Both the position numbers and the translations under genes were made by a program. From Limonium bicolor (Eukaryota; Streptophyta; Magnoliopsida; Caryophyllales; Plumbaginaceae): DNA of 64,000 nucleotides. Positions 13,574 to 25,316 of this stretch are shown one piece after another. Location: the NCBI GenBank assembly GCA_023374045.1, contig CM041779.1, forward strand, positions 295,874,167 to 295,938,166, in the 5' to 3' direction. Position 1 is the stretch's first letter. Each line of letters begins with the position of its first letter. The notes beneath the pieces are model-generated. The model was not told the DNA's origin and did no database searches. It saw only the letters and a program-made list of their open reading frames with translations.

Positions 13574-13873
13574 GTGAACGTCAGAAGGCGACCGTCAAGA
13601 GAGTAAGATGGGGTAGACGTGTTACGGGTTAAGTGTGGCCTACGAGTTGTGCATGTACACTCATATGGTATTTTGAGTTAGTAAGTTGTATAGGATGTGA
13701 GGGGATTGTAAGAATGATATGTATTTGGTTAAGACTTGTAAGTACTAATGTTCGGTATATTCTGTTAGTCAGACCGTGGCAAGGTCCTGGAATGTATTTG
13801 AATCCGCTGCATCGTTTGTAGATATGGTGATAAGTTTGCGATAACCACGATTGGATCGAGATGGGGTGTTACA

Positions 13874-14742
13874 AATTCAAACAAATATTGTTTATGTAAA
13901 CCAATGGAGCTGATAACTCATTGGTTAGGGTTACTCGACCCGACAAGATAAACAATGAATTAAGGAACAACCATTCTAATTAAAGAACGGTTGACTCAAT
14001 TAAGATAAGAACTGAGATAAGATTGAGATAAGGTTTGAGGTAATATGCAACCATTTCTATTTAAAGAATGGTTTGTATTCTAAGACTGAGATAAGGATTA
14101 AGGTTGAGGTAAGATAAGGTTGGACTGAGATTAAGAGGAAACATAACTTAAGGAGTTAAACGATTAACTCACTAATTAAGGGAATGCTTTTAAGTCGTTC
14201 ATTGTGTTGAACTTTGATTGTTCATATGTGGCTTGTTATTTATTGCACTTTCTATTATGTTGTGCATCTAATCAACCTCCATGCTATCGACAATTAGTCA
14301 TCGTAGCCACGTTATCTTGGGGGCCATGAGAGGATCGTACCAGCAAAGGTGCTGACCCCCTCGGGGGCTACTATTTATATTTTGCAGGTGAATGTAAGAA
14401 GGCGACCGTCCTGAGAGTAGGATGGGGTAGACGTTACGGGTTAAAGTGTGACCTACGCGTTGTGCATGTACTCTCGTATGGCAATTTGAGTTAGTAAGCT
14501 GTATAGGATGTAAGAAGTTTGTAAGAATGTTATGTATTTGGTTAAGGCTTGTAAGTATTAATGTTTGGTATATTCGGGTCTATCAAACCGTAGCTAGATC
14601 TTGGAGAATTTAGTATGCCTAGTCGGTCACGTGGGTGACTAACGGTGGTAACACTAAATATTGTATGAAATCCGCTGCAAAGTTAATATAAGTAAATGGA
14701 GGTTTATGAGATAAGTATGGCTTTATGAGTTGGGGTGTTACA
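13874..14742 (+). mobile_element. 3' end of another A-related LTR
   Basis: It aligns with the last roughly 0.85 kb of the A and C LTRs (compare 33170-33987), includes the GC hairpin with acceptor, and ends TTGGGGTGTTACA. It directly abuts the end of A, so A probably inserted into this older LTR. Its other half would lie left of the window. Confidence 0.7.
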
Positions 14743-15250
14743 CTTACAAACCTAATGTTACTACCACGAGAACTAAAATATATCCAAATGTAGAAACCTT
14801 AAATTGTTTTATGTTAGAAGTTTCATTGATATATGATATGTGGGATTGTTTCATTACAAACCTAATGTTACTACCACGAGAACTGAAATATATCCAAATT
14901 TAGAAACCTTAAATTGTTTCATGTTAAAAGTTTCATTGATATATGATATGTGGGATTGTTTCATTACAAACCTAATGTTACTACCCCAAGAACTGAAATA
15001 TATTCAAATGTAGAAACCTTAATTTATTTTATGTTAGAAATTTCTTTTATTTATGATATGTGGGATTTTTTCCTTACAAACCTAATGTCACTACCTCGAG
15101 AACTGAAATATATCCAAATGCGGAAACCATAATTTGTTTTATGTTAGAAGTTTCATTGATATATGATATGTGGGATTGTTTCATAACAAAGCTAATATTA
15201 CTACCACAAGAACTGAATTATATCCAATTGTAGAAACCTTAAATGGTTTT
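14743..15250 (+). repeat. Tandem array, 110-bp unit, about 4.5 copies
   Basis: Units begin at about 14743, 14854, 14964, 15073 and 15184 with ACAAACCTAATGTTACTACC and end TGATATGTGGGATTGTTTCA. They differ by a few substitutions each. The frame at 14950-15132 is a by-product of the repeat. No similar unit occurs elsewhere in the window. Confidence 0.9.
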
Positions 15251-15704
15251 ACCATGCCAACCCATAAGATTCCTAAAGAAAATATCAATTATTTATAACA
15301 ACATCAATTACGCAATAACCAGTAACCTAATTGTTTCCTGACCTTTGTCTCTCTAGTCGCTGTCCTATTATATTACGTCACATCTCGTAAGTTGGTTTTT
15401 GCTGTTGGAAATCATCATCGAGCTCAATAGGATCATAAATAGCAAGTAATGGAATATGTTCCATGAAATCGTTATACTCCATATAATTTTTATCATCTAG
15501 CAAATTGATGTATCAGTTCGTACATGCATAAAAGTCCACTTGTAGTCGCCCTCTAGCCGCAAATACACCATTGTTGCTATGTTTATTCTATAGAGGAAGG
15601 ACTGTAGAGCACAAACTACTTGTCGTTGTAGATCACGGAGATTACTAGGAAATGACATACTTATTTCTACGTGGCTATGTCCCATCCTTCGCTCGAATTG
15701 TGCA
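15251..15704 (-). other. Pre-insertion flank with a small unrecognised minus-strand frame
   Basis: This is left-hand target DNA of element B; it ends with the duplication GTGCA (15700-15704). A minus-strand frame of 62 codons (15685-15497) contains LRDLQRQVVCALQSF and YKWTFMHVRTDTS, which looks protein-like, but I do not recognise it. Continued across B, its upstream sequence is the TATA-containing region at 34193-34379. It may be the 5' end of a second minus-strand gene that B disrupted. Confidence 0.35.
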
Positions 15705-18700
15705 TGAAATACCCCGTAATTAAAAATAGTGATTAATTAGGCTAATAAGTATTTTAGATGCTTAATTATGTCTAAATAGTCATGAGGGAACAAATCCCGA
15801 AGAAAATGGATCCTTAAAACGGATTAAAAACACAAATGAACCTTAAACGCGTTTCTCGAGGAAACCGGGAAAACATGACTTTAAGCGGGTCAAATAGACT
15901 CATAATAATTTTGGTCAACCAAATAGTCATTAATAAACATTAATTAAGGGTTAGAACCAATAAAATTAATTAAACGAGAAAATTCCGGAAAACGGGTTCC
16001 GGTTAGTAAAAGTGTCAAAAACGGGAAGATGTGGGGTGAGAGTGCAAATAAACCAAACTAGTGTGTCCAATTTTAGGAATAAAAAAATTAAAACCTCTGT
16101 GAGGGAGTGTGTAGTCGGCTGTGTTGTTCCCCCCCCCTCTCTCTCACTCATTTTAATTGTTCCTAATATGCTAAAGGACAAAGCCATAAAGTAAAACAAA
16201 AGCAAAAGTAAAACCTCACTTTTAGCACTCTCTCTCCTAACTCCTCACACTTCCACCGTATTACTCCCCTCTCTTTCATTTTCTTCCTCCTCAAACTGCC
16301 CAACAATGGCGATTTCAAACACCCCTCCAGCACTCTCCCTTCTCTCTTCTTGTTGAGCCCTTAAATCTTCCCCAAAAATTACAAAAATTGTACCATTGTA
16401 ATCCCCTCATCAAGGAGAGCGTTTCCCTCTTTTACAAATTCGAAAACAACCATTTTCATCTCCATGGGTGTTCTTGGTTTTGAAGATGAAGACCATAATT
16501 AGAAGCATCTTCTTCACCTTGTTGGTCTAAGGTAAAAATATATCCAAAATACTACCCTTTCTTGCTCTTATTTGCAAAATAAAGATTTCCAAGTTTTGAG
16601 TTCTTGTACCTTGTTTGCCCAGCCGATTTTGGCATCCTTGGGGAGTGGAAATCTTACTCTTGTAGCTATTCTACACTCCATTCATATACTTGCAAGGTAA
16701 TGTAATTTCTAAACCCTAAAAACATACCTTAAAGCTTTAAGATGATTAAGGGTTAGTTTTGATTTAGAATGTGTGTAAAATTGATGGGCTGTAGCTTTAG
16801 AGATTGAATCTCCATAATCGATGGGAAGAGAGGAAATGAGGAAGGAAAGAAGAAAGGAGAAGGAAAGAAAAGCTAGAAGGAAAACATGGTAAATTATGTT
16901 CACCTTATGTAGTTTGTAATGCTTCATGTAACAGATTTTAGTAGCTTTAGATGAGTATTATAAATGGTGTTGAGTAGTAGTATAATGTGTAAGAGAACCC
17001 AACTGTTTTAAAGCTTTAAAAGTCATTTAAAGCTTGTATAAACCTTGGGTAGTGAATGTATATGTGCAGGAATTAAAATGAGTGTTTAAGTGTTTAGTGT
17101 GTATATTTATAATGGGTGTTGAAAAGGTTTGGAAAAATGAAAATATGTGAGTGGAAAACATGTGGTGAGAATATAAAATTTTAGGGGAGACTATGTCAAA
17201 TTTTACCTAGAAACTAGAACACTTAAGAGGTTAAACTAGGTGGGAAAAACACTTTGAAACAGATCTTAAATGAAGCTAAGTTGTGGGTAGATTAAGAGGG
17301 ATAGATAATGCATTATAAACCTTAGAAACGGCATTAGGAGGGGAAACTATGAATGAAGGAAGTGAGAACCAAATTTTGTAGCAAAACAACACTAGGAAGA
17401 AGTTACTTTGTGCTGAAATGAAACTTGGAAGAATATATGTGTGAATTAGTATAGAAATGAGTAATGAGTTAATGGAGGAACTAAGGTGAATTAGGAGGTT
17501 TAATTAGTACTAAAACATGTGGGATTACATGTAGGAGTATTGGGGGAGTAATGGGAAAAAGGAAGAACTGAAAACAGAAGAAAAAATGAAACTACTGGAC
17601 TGGACCGACCTTGGGACCGCCCTTGGCAAGGTCGGTCGAGCCCAGATTTACAAAGGCGGAAGTCTACTGACTTCGACCGACCTTGGGACCAAACTTGCCA
17701 AGGTCGATCGAGTCGTAAAATGTAAAGGCCAGAAGTCTACTGACTTCGATCGACCTTGGGACCGAACTTGTCTAGGGTCGGTCGGTTCCAGGAGCTCGAA
17801 CCCAGAGCCCACTGACTTGGACCGACCTTGGGACCGGACTTGCAAGGTCAGTCGGGTCTGAATTTTCCAGGGTATTAACCTACTGACTTCGACCGACCTT
17901 GGGTCCGACCCTGGGTAAGGTCGGTCGAGTCAAATGAAAAAAAATAATTATAATAAACATATGTATGAAATGGATTTCATAACCATTAATGACTTGTAAG
18001 AACTAGTAAGTATACATAGGGAATGGTAATGGAATAAAGGATTAGAATAATAATAAGTCATTAACCATACAACTCCATGTATGTTATAGGACTTGATTTG
18101 TGAACATCGAAGGAAAGTCGGTTGCAAGTACAACTGTGAACGGTATGAACTTCTCATGCCCTGTATGCTAGCTTGGCTACTCTGATTTGTGTGTTGTGTG
18201 CTAATGGATCACCAAACAACATAAACACACGAATCAGATTTATTATGCTTACTTGTGATTACATGATATTGTTCCTTATTGAATGTTTATCTTAACTCAC
18301 AGTTTGTATAATTCATGAAATGAATGAATGATATTGAAGTTCGTGTATGCTTGATGTACCTTGTGGTGACCGAATGATATGTGATGGACTTCTAACTGAT
18401 TCCTAACAAGCTAACCAATTTTACATAATAAATTGGTAAATTGGAATGAGTAGAAATTCGATATAGTTTTGGCCACGCGTGAGGAGGCGGAGACACAAGA
18501 GGTTGGATTCAAATCCTGGCTTTAATCTTTTCCACGGCCCAAACCCCTTAAATGGGAAGCATTCTGGATTAGTGAGCCACCTAAAGCCCGGTGGTGGGAC
18601 GGTGTAGTCCCTGCCCGGAGGTCATACCGACTTAACATGAGTATAAGTAAGTAAGTAAGTAATGAGTAAGTAAGTATTGTACGAGTATGAATGCGTAAGC

Positions 18701-19489
18701 AGTATGGTACCAAGTAAAAGAGTAAAGAACCTCCATTCTAACCTGGAGGGGTAATTTGGCTAACAGAGATTGTAGTATGGATTGTATCATTGTATTATTT
18801 AACTTGTGTAATGCTTTCAGCTTTATGTGTTGTAATTGTAAGTATGCACCTTGAATGAATGTATGGTGTGTGTAATAGCATGTATGCATGTATAAAATGA
18901 ACCGCATGTATAGTCGACCAAAAAATAGTCGGCGTACCCTTGTTAGCATGCGGTATATGCGAAATTTATATGCAGTGTTTTGCTGAGCCCCTTGGGGCGC
19001 CATTTTTAATTTTACAGGTGCTCGGGAAGGGTGAAGACCGCGATGAGATCAAGTGTGATTTCTTTTTGGTGTAATTTAATAGAGGTTGAATGGTGTACCA
19101 AGTTGTACACGGCTATAGGCCTTTTTGATTAGCCGGTGTACCATGGGGTACACCTTTTTAGATATTGTGGGATTATGTATTGGTATAGATGAGAATTTGT
19201 TTAAACTCATTATTTTTGGTAGACTTGAGGAGGAATGTAATTCATTATACTTTGATACTCGGTAATCTAGTAATGTAAGTAATGGGTATTTTGTAGTTGG
19301 TAAGTAATGTTAAGTAGCTCGGTTTTCTTTTGACATCAGACCGTTACGTATGTAGTAGGAGCCTTACTAGCCGTATGGGTGGTTAGCGGCGTTGTACCAC
19401 CTGCCGTAGTATTAGTAATTCCGCTGCGAGTAGTAGGATGAACAGGACAATTGGACGGTAAGTAAGGGATTAACGGTAGGGGTGTTACA
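15705..19489 (+). mobile_element. Left LTR of element B (3785 bp)
   Basis: It starts TGAAATACCCCGTAATT and ends GGTAGGGGTGTTACA. It contains the stem-loop array at 17590-17930, a GTAA microsatellite near 18646-18676, and a GC hairpin with acceptor at 18982-19017. LTR F (45902 onward, minus strand) is of the same family. Open frames inside it are chance. Confidence 0.9.
17590..17930 (+). repeat. Stem-loop array of the B LTR, five units
   Basis: Units of 65-75 bp start CTGACTT(C/G)GACCGACCTTGG and close with AAGGTCGGTCG. The first pairs 17603-17612 with 17628-17637 perfectly over 10 bp. Confidence 0.8.
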
Positions 19490-19494
19490 AAAAG

Positions 19495-19520
19495 TGGTAT
19501 CAGAGCGTAGTAGCGCTCTG
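19495..19520 (+). other. Primer binding site and overlapping hairpin of element B
   Basis: TGGTATCAGAGC (19495-19506) follows the LTR end by five bases. CAGAGCG (19501-19507) pairs with CGCTCTG (19514-19520), with a possible extra U.G pair around loop AGTA. Confidence 0.9.
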
Positions 19521-19737
19521 ATGGCTAAAGATTACCGAGCATAGGGATTACCGAGTTAGGATTACAACCGTTTTAAAACGGGAACTTAGAAACCTAACTA
19601 GGAATTACCGTTGTTAACAACGGATACCCTTGACGTCCTTATGGACGATACTATGCTTAAATTCAAGACCCATGGGTCACTTGTCACATGCCACATGTCC
19701 TATGTCATGGAACCTAATGTAAATGTTAACTGTTCAG

Positions 19738-20403
19738 ATGTCAGGACGAGGTCCAGGCTGACCCAGTGGAGGGGATGCCGACGGACCGGGCGCGCAGACG
19801 ATAGCAGAGATCGTCGCCGCCACGGTAGCGCAGATGCTACCTCAAGTAATCACAGCGGTACAACAATCTCAACAAAACCAGCAAACTCAAGCGGGACCAA
19901 TCCCTCCCCCTCCACCCAGAGAAGCAAACTGGGTAAAATCAGTAGCTGAACTCCGACCTCCGTGTTTTTGAGGCGAGAGTGACCCGGCAAAGCTTGAAGC
20001 TTACATCTCCGAGATGGAGACAACCTTTGAAGCCCTCGAAGCTCCTGCTGGAGTTCGAGTGAGAGTAGCAGCATACTACCTCATGGACGCTACCATGGAT
20101 TGGTGGAAGTTAGTTAAACAAGAACATGTCAACGATCCTACCTTCGACTGGGAATCCTTCACCGCTCTCCTCCGATCCAAGTACTATCCAGAGCACGTCA
20201 AAACCAAGAAAAGACTAGAGCTTGACGCCTTGAGGATGACTGACAAGATGTCAGTGGATGAGTACTACTGCACCTTCACCTCTATCCTTCGTCTTCTACC
20301 CGACCTTGGGTACACCGGCCAGGTGTTGGTCGATCGCTTCTATGACGGTCTGAGCCATCGCCTTCGGTACGGTATGGGTTATACCAGATTTACCTCCCTT
20401 CAG
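19738..20403 (+). pseudogene. gag: gag exon 1 of element B
   Basis: The frame opens at the ATG at 19738, which directly follows a CAG acceptor-like trinucleotide, as in E and G. It has a glycine/arginine-rich start, a proline-rich linker and the retrotransposon Gag core (EAYISEMETTFEAL, YYLMDATMDWWKLV, LLRSKYYPEHV, DRFYDGLSHRLRYGM). It aligns along its whole length with G gag exon 1 (222 against 225 codons). Two in-frame stops kill it: a TGA in the glycine-rich start (a CGA-to-TGA change) and another before the GESDPAKLEAY stretch. It ends ..SLQ at the codon where the G gag intron begins. Confidence 0.85.
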
Positions 20404-20493
20404 TTAAATAACGGTTGAACCCTTAATACCATTGTACATACTTAAACCTTTATCACTATTCGTAAGAACATCACCTAATACCTGAAACTTCAG
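20404..20493 (+). other. Intron-like gap in B gag, same position as in G
   Basis: 90 bp separate CTTCAG from GAGTGCTATCAC, and both sides match the two sides of the 95-bp gap in G. The acceptor ACTTCAG|GAG is intact. The donor has lost its first G (CAG|TTAAAT), a small lesion consistent with decay. Shared position in two diverged families supports a real ancestral intron. Confidence 0.65.
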
Positions 20494-20555
20494 GAGTGCT
20501 ATCACGCGGCATCTCGCGTTGAAATCACATGCCAATTAAGGGATGAGGAGCAGGC
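20494..20555 (+). pseudogene. gag: Start of gag exon 2 of element B, truncated
   Basis: The reading ECYHAAS..EITCQLRDEEQ matches G exon 2 (ECYHAAAIVEITVRLRDEES). The frame is lost at the deletion junction after 20555. Confidence 0.8.
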
Positions 20556-20581
20556 GATTTAGAAACATCACCTAATACCTG
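20556..20581 (+). other. Deletion junction with templated filler
   Basis: An 18-19 base run, AACATCACCTAATACCTG, here duplicates 20467-20485 in the B gag intron 95 bp upstream and then leads straight into element C sequence. Copied filler of this kind is typical of end-joining repair. Confidence 0.6.
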
Positions 20582-22278
20582 TAAAGCGCAATAAGACCAA
20601 AGGTTAGTTGGAAAGAACGATTTAGAAACTTGAGAGACCGTTAAGAGTATGAACATTAGATCTTTAGAGAGAATGGATAGACAAGCTATAACTCATCAAG
20701 GTCGTGTATATATAAAGATAACACGCATCCATTAAGAGACCTTTGGTACTAAATTATAAACATGCAGGATGAGGATATACAATACTATGAAGGATAAGAA
20801 AGACAGTTAAGCCTAAGATTATCAGAGTCGCGCAGCGGAAGCTAGCAGATCGGTAGCTTAAAAAGATTTCACATACCTTGTGAACGGAAAAAAGGAATGA
20901 TGTACCACACATCTTCCAATGTAACAAATATAAGACTTATCAACTGAATGCTTTAGAACCTTTGAGGTAAGACCAAACTAAGTTAAGGAAATGGTATAAA
21001 TGCCGTTAAGGATCTTCGATACAGAGACTAAGCCAGTAACATGGTTGTGACCCTCTGATTGAATTATAAGTGAGATAGATGACATGGAAGCTAGAATGCT
21101 TGGTGAGAATTATACATCTTGAACCTATGTTCAAGGATGATATAATGTTGATTACGTGGGCGTAATCCATTTTAAGGGGGGTAGAGCGAAAAAACCGCTT
21201 AGCGTATGCTTATGTACTGAGTACGTAAACTACAGTGGGCATAGCACAAAAGAATTTGAGAATTTGTTTTACATAAACATGTTGAGATTAATTATGGTTA
21301 TTGCACACAGAAGATGCGAATACCATACATATTAAGTACCTATCTTGTTAACTCCGGTGTGAGTACAAGTTAAGAGAATTAGTGAAGAGGATTAAAGAGA
21401 CTTAAGGAATATACGAGATATGAGTCGATATGAAATTATGTGTGAGATAAGAATAAGATAACACTATGAGATATTGTTCGATATGAGTATGAGGTAGGAA
21501 ATGGTAATACTATGAGGTATAAGATGGTGAGAATTGGCATGAGACTGATATAGAACTTCATAGGAATTAAAGTCCTGAGGAAATTACTAAGAGATGAATT
21601 GGGAATGTTGATGGACTGAGTCCACACCTTGGAGATGTATTGATTATGATTAGAAGAACTAAAAGATAGAAAATTGGACATGAGTGAATTGCTTGATGTT
21701 TGAAATTGATATGGGAGGTGGAACTTGATTTTCTAGGGATCAAGGGAAACCGAACACAAATTGGGGTGGAAGGATAGTTTAACACTAATGCTGATCACAT
21801 TGGGGTTGAATGATTGCTGAAACTCCCTATAAGTGGTCACAATTAATCACGTTAGAATGGAGGCAGTTGGCATAAAAGTGGAATTGGAGTTGATTGTATT
21901 TTCAATTAGAGGAATTATTCCTCACTTGACCTCGTAAAAAGGGTTTCCTTTTTACTGAGTCTCGCCCATGAAGTCGAGGACACATGTGCCTTTGTCTTCA
22001 AACCGGTGAAATGGGGAGAACAGAGTGGTTTTGTATTCTTTCCCATGAAGGCGAGGACGAATGTGCCTTTTTCTATGGACCGGTGACATGGGAGAATACG
22101 ATGAAAGTTATGTGATTGTTTTAATCTTCAAAAGGAACAAAGGGAATTTTGAGTGCTATACATGCTTAAGCATGTTGTGTGATATTGGAGTATAAATATA
22201 TGACAGACCTAATGAGTCAATAAGTTTAAGTACATATAAGCATGATCTATATGATCCATGATATGTGATGAACCGTGT
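20582..22278 (+). pseudogene. Interior 3' remnant of element C
   Basis: It is collinear with 6075-7790 of element A: a decayed Pol tail (20990-21160), a polypurine copy (21167-21186), and a 76-bp duplication near 21964-22100. It has no open frames of note. It continues after the D insertion at 29344. Confidence 0.75.
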
Positions 22279-25087
22279 TGTAACACCCCACTTTTCCAAG
22301 TTTTTTTTAACAATACAGCGGAAGTCTGACTACACTATCCAGGGTGCTACCGCCACACCCACACTCACTGTGGATGCTAAGGCTAAATACCACTACTATA
22401 CCAAATTAAGTTTAACTCTTAATCTCTTATATATTCAAAATCTAACCACAACATTGAACGTCTTGTACTTCCAAAATTATCTTCTAAACTTTACCTTACC
22501 CAACTAACAACTTCTTTCAAAACTAAATATCAACTTACACTTCCTTTACTAGTTTACAAAGTGTTAAAACACACTACAACTGAACTAAATTGATATAACT
22601 AAGTCGGCTTCTATCTTCTGACTCTAATCACCTCTAGCTCCACACTTTTATGTAACTTCACGACTAGGGAGAAACACCATCTTTTCCTGTATCTGTGATC
22701 AGTCATGCAATCACAGAGAAAAGACCACAGGGCACATGCCAGAAAACAAACGTCAGCAAAGCTGAGCAATTCTTGCCACCACATGTAAAATACATTTAGT
22801 ATAAGAAAACACTTTGAAATAACATAAACACAAGTAATCAAACAAGTCAGGAACCATCTAACCACTTTACCAAAATATAAACCAAATACCAACCAAGATA
22901 ATACCACCAAATTTTAGTCCTTCCACCAATCCTCGGGCACACCGGTCTTTCAACAAAGACCACTAAGGCTCTCGGCCCCTTAGACAATTATTTCTTCTAC
23001 CTCACCCCATGTTTTTAAGTGTGCACACCCCCTATAGATCATCAGCCTATAGAGTAGATCATGATGGCTTGCCCACAATTCATTGGTAGTGGGAAAAATC
23101 AGTGTCTGGCCTCCGAGGGCTCATAAACTTGTGTAACCAGATTCCAAAGTGAATACCAAGTGATAAGCAGTCCAACCACGTCCTTAACCTTAATAAAACA
23201 TCCACATAACATACCAAAAAGAATCAAAACACATAGCAACCATTAACCATATCAAAACCAAGTTAGAACACATCATAAACACCTTGAAAATAGCTTTGGA
23301 ACAACCCCTTGTTTAAGGTCTTAACTCTGTATAACTTCGACCCACCATTTAACCAGTTCAATATAAACATATTATGAGTATTTTATCACGAAACCAAAGA
23401 AAGAAACCTTCGAAAACCCCTTCATAATTTGAATAGGGACCAGAAAGGTCTTAAAGCACGTTTTTATGTCTTGTCTTACCTTTAACTCATAAAAACTCAA
23501 CTGGAGAAGTTACCCACGAACTGGAATATTGTAAAGGGATAAGTACTCATCATTTTTAGCTAAACACCCATGGATGTTATTCACGAAAATCACACACCAA
23601 GCTGGCTTCAAGTTAAAGCACCAAATTCACAGAATCTTACATCAAAAGTTCAAGGTTTGTTCACCAAGTTTCCCAGAACTTCTCGGGGCTTATTATACAT
23701 AAAAATCACCATTGAAGAGTCTACTTTCACACCGTGAAAAGATTTAGAAGATTTACGCAGTATAAACTTCCGAAAATAGAACAAACAGAAAGCGTCGCCA
23801 GAATTGACACATGAGGAAAGATTGGTGGAGCACGGGAACTACCTGGCTCCGTCTTGCCATTTATCTTCACCACCTGTTAGGTACTTAAAATAGATACGTG
23901 GGGATACCAAGAACTCCAAGAGATTCGCTTGGTAAGGCCTCCAAATCCTCTAACCATTACACAGATTCTGCACTAGGAAGGTAATAGGTTTCTGTTTTAG
24001 TGTTCTTGGGTGGCTGGCTTGATTTACCTTATAATTCATCTTTCTATGGGTTTAATGAGGTAAGAGAAGGTGTGTTATGTGTGTTGGAAGGCCTGGTCGT
24101 GGCTCCTTTCTTATAGGCAGAAGAAGAGATGCCTTAAGGCAAAGGAAACCTTATAAGCTTGACACCTCATGAAACACCTATCTACCCTTGTAACCATTGA
24201 TTGAATAGGTAGTGTGAACTCATCTAAGGTCTAGAAAGAGGTAGGGAAGGTCGTGGATGCTGCAGGAATCATCATGAGATGAGGAGAAATCATGACATGT
24301 AATAAATGACATTAAATGGCATTAATGAGTGGCCGAAATTTTAAGGCTTTGTTTGGCTTTGCCTAGGCAGTTTTTTGCTTGTCTTGGTTTGGTAATATGT
24401 CTAACTAATGGTAAGGCAAGTGGAAGTGAAAACATTCAGGTTGTAACTCATTTAAGGCATCACTTATGGGTACAAAGGAAAAGGTGTTTTAAGAGCAAAT
24501 AAGGAACAATAATTGTGCTTTAACTTAAAATCTAGCTAATATGACCTGTGATCACCTCCTACTAGCTTGATTCACCTCCCTACTTGCTTGCTAGCTTGTG
24601 TGGACAACTTTTAACCAATCATTTCATGACACCTCGTGCTTCTCGACACCTCGTGCTTCCCGACACCTCGTGCTTAGGTTAACTAGGTTGCCACCTCATT
24701 CTTCCTACCAACTAGGTCGCCACCTCATGCTTACCCCAACTAGGTCGCCATCTCATGCTTACCAAGCTGTTTAAGGAGTTTCCTAAGGAGAAAAGTGATT
24801 ATGATGGAGTAAAACTAGCTATGGGGGCATTTCCGGCAACTAGAATTTTACCGGGTCTTGTAGAATTTTGTAAGGCTTTCCATCTCGGTTTATTAGGGTT
24901 TTCTAGGGTCTTATTAAGTTTTCAAGGCTTTCCTAAAGTTTATAAGGTCATTTATGGAGTTTCCAAGCCTTCCGGGATTTTCGGGAACTAGGGTTCCTAG
25001 GATTTCCGGGACTTTCAGGAATTAGGGTTTCTAGCGTTTCCGGAACTTCTGGGACGTTAGGGTCTCTTTATAACTTGGGGTATTTCA
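22279..25087 (-). mobile_element. 3' LTR of element D
   Basis: On the plus strand it begins TGTAACACCCC and ends GGGGTATTTCA. It contains a CACCTCGTGCTT-type minisatellite (24629-24760), matched at 28885-29015 in the other LTR, and G-rich TTTCCGGGA/TTAGGGTT runs (24960-25070). The 78-codon plus-strand frame at 24755 is not a gene: it recurs in the other LTR with no coding signature. Confidence 0.9.
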
Positions 25088-25101
25088 TTCTCCCCTCCTT
25101 A
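25088..25101 (-). other. Polypurine tract of element D
   Basis: TTCTCCCCTCCTTA on the plus strand is TAAGGAGGGGAGAA on the element strand, directly beside the 3' LTR. A second copy at 25322-25340 encodes the last residues of the fused gag-pol frame (FFKEGRA). Confidence 0.8.
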
Positions 25102-25316
25102 AACAAAGCTTCGTCCCCGAAGCTTAAGCAATCACAGAAACCACACAACATTTACCTCTAACATACAAGCTCCACTTACACCATAAAATAACATTATCAC
25201 ATAAAATAATGATTCCTAATAACTTAACCTAAAACATGATTTTAAGATTCTCAGACATACCAAGGCACATATTAGCAACAAATAATCAAATAATTAATTT
25301 ATATTCCAATTTTATC

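Larger units (their letters stand above)
2270..13873 (+). mobile_element. Element A: old Ty3/gypsy element with decayed interior
   Basis: The order is left LTR end (2270-2452), primer site (2458-2469), interior, polypurine tract and right LTR (7864-13873). The left remnant matches the last 180 bp of the right LTR with only a few transitions, so they are a pair. The interior has no reading frame over about 90 codons and no gag of the B/E/G type, so this is a dead or non-autonomous copy. The minus-strand LTR of 1-2269 interrupts its left LTR and a solo LTR (10583-12003) interrupts its right one. Confidence 0.85.
7864..13873 (+). mobile_element. Right LTR of element A (6.0 kb including a nested solo LTR)
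   Basis: It starts TGAAATACCCC and ends GGGGTGTTACA. Removing the nested solo LTR and one copy of its target duplication leaves about 4.58 kb, the same as the element C LTR (4578 bp). In order it shows a TATA-like TATTATAAAGGGGG at 8385-8398, a CT-rich patch (8510-8560), a donor-like CTAG|GTAAGG at 8802, an acceptor-like TTTGCAG ending 9396, the stem-loop array (10480-12225, interrupted), and a GC hairpin plus acceptor-like CGCAG at 13541-13573. Open frames of up to 117 codons in it are chance. Confidence 0.88.

Noticed and set aside
14743..15250. CRISPR-like spacing of repeats
   Set aside because: Units are whole 110-bp tandem copies without unique spacers, in plant DNA.
24755..24991. 78-codon frame repeated at 29011-29247, as if a conserved small gene
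   Set aside because: Both copies are in the two LTRs of element D, so conservation is explained by LTR pairing; it is antisense to the element.
24960..25075. TTAGGG-like runs suggesting interstitial telomere repeats
   Set aside because: TTAGGGTTTCTAG runs are irregular and mixed with TTTCCGGGA; there are no perfect TTTAGGG arrays.
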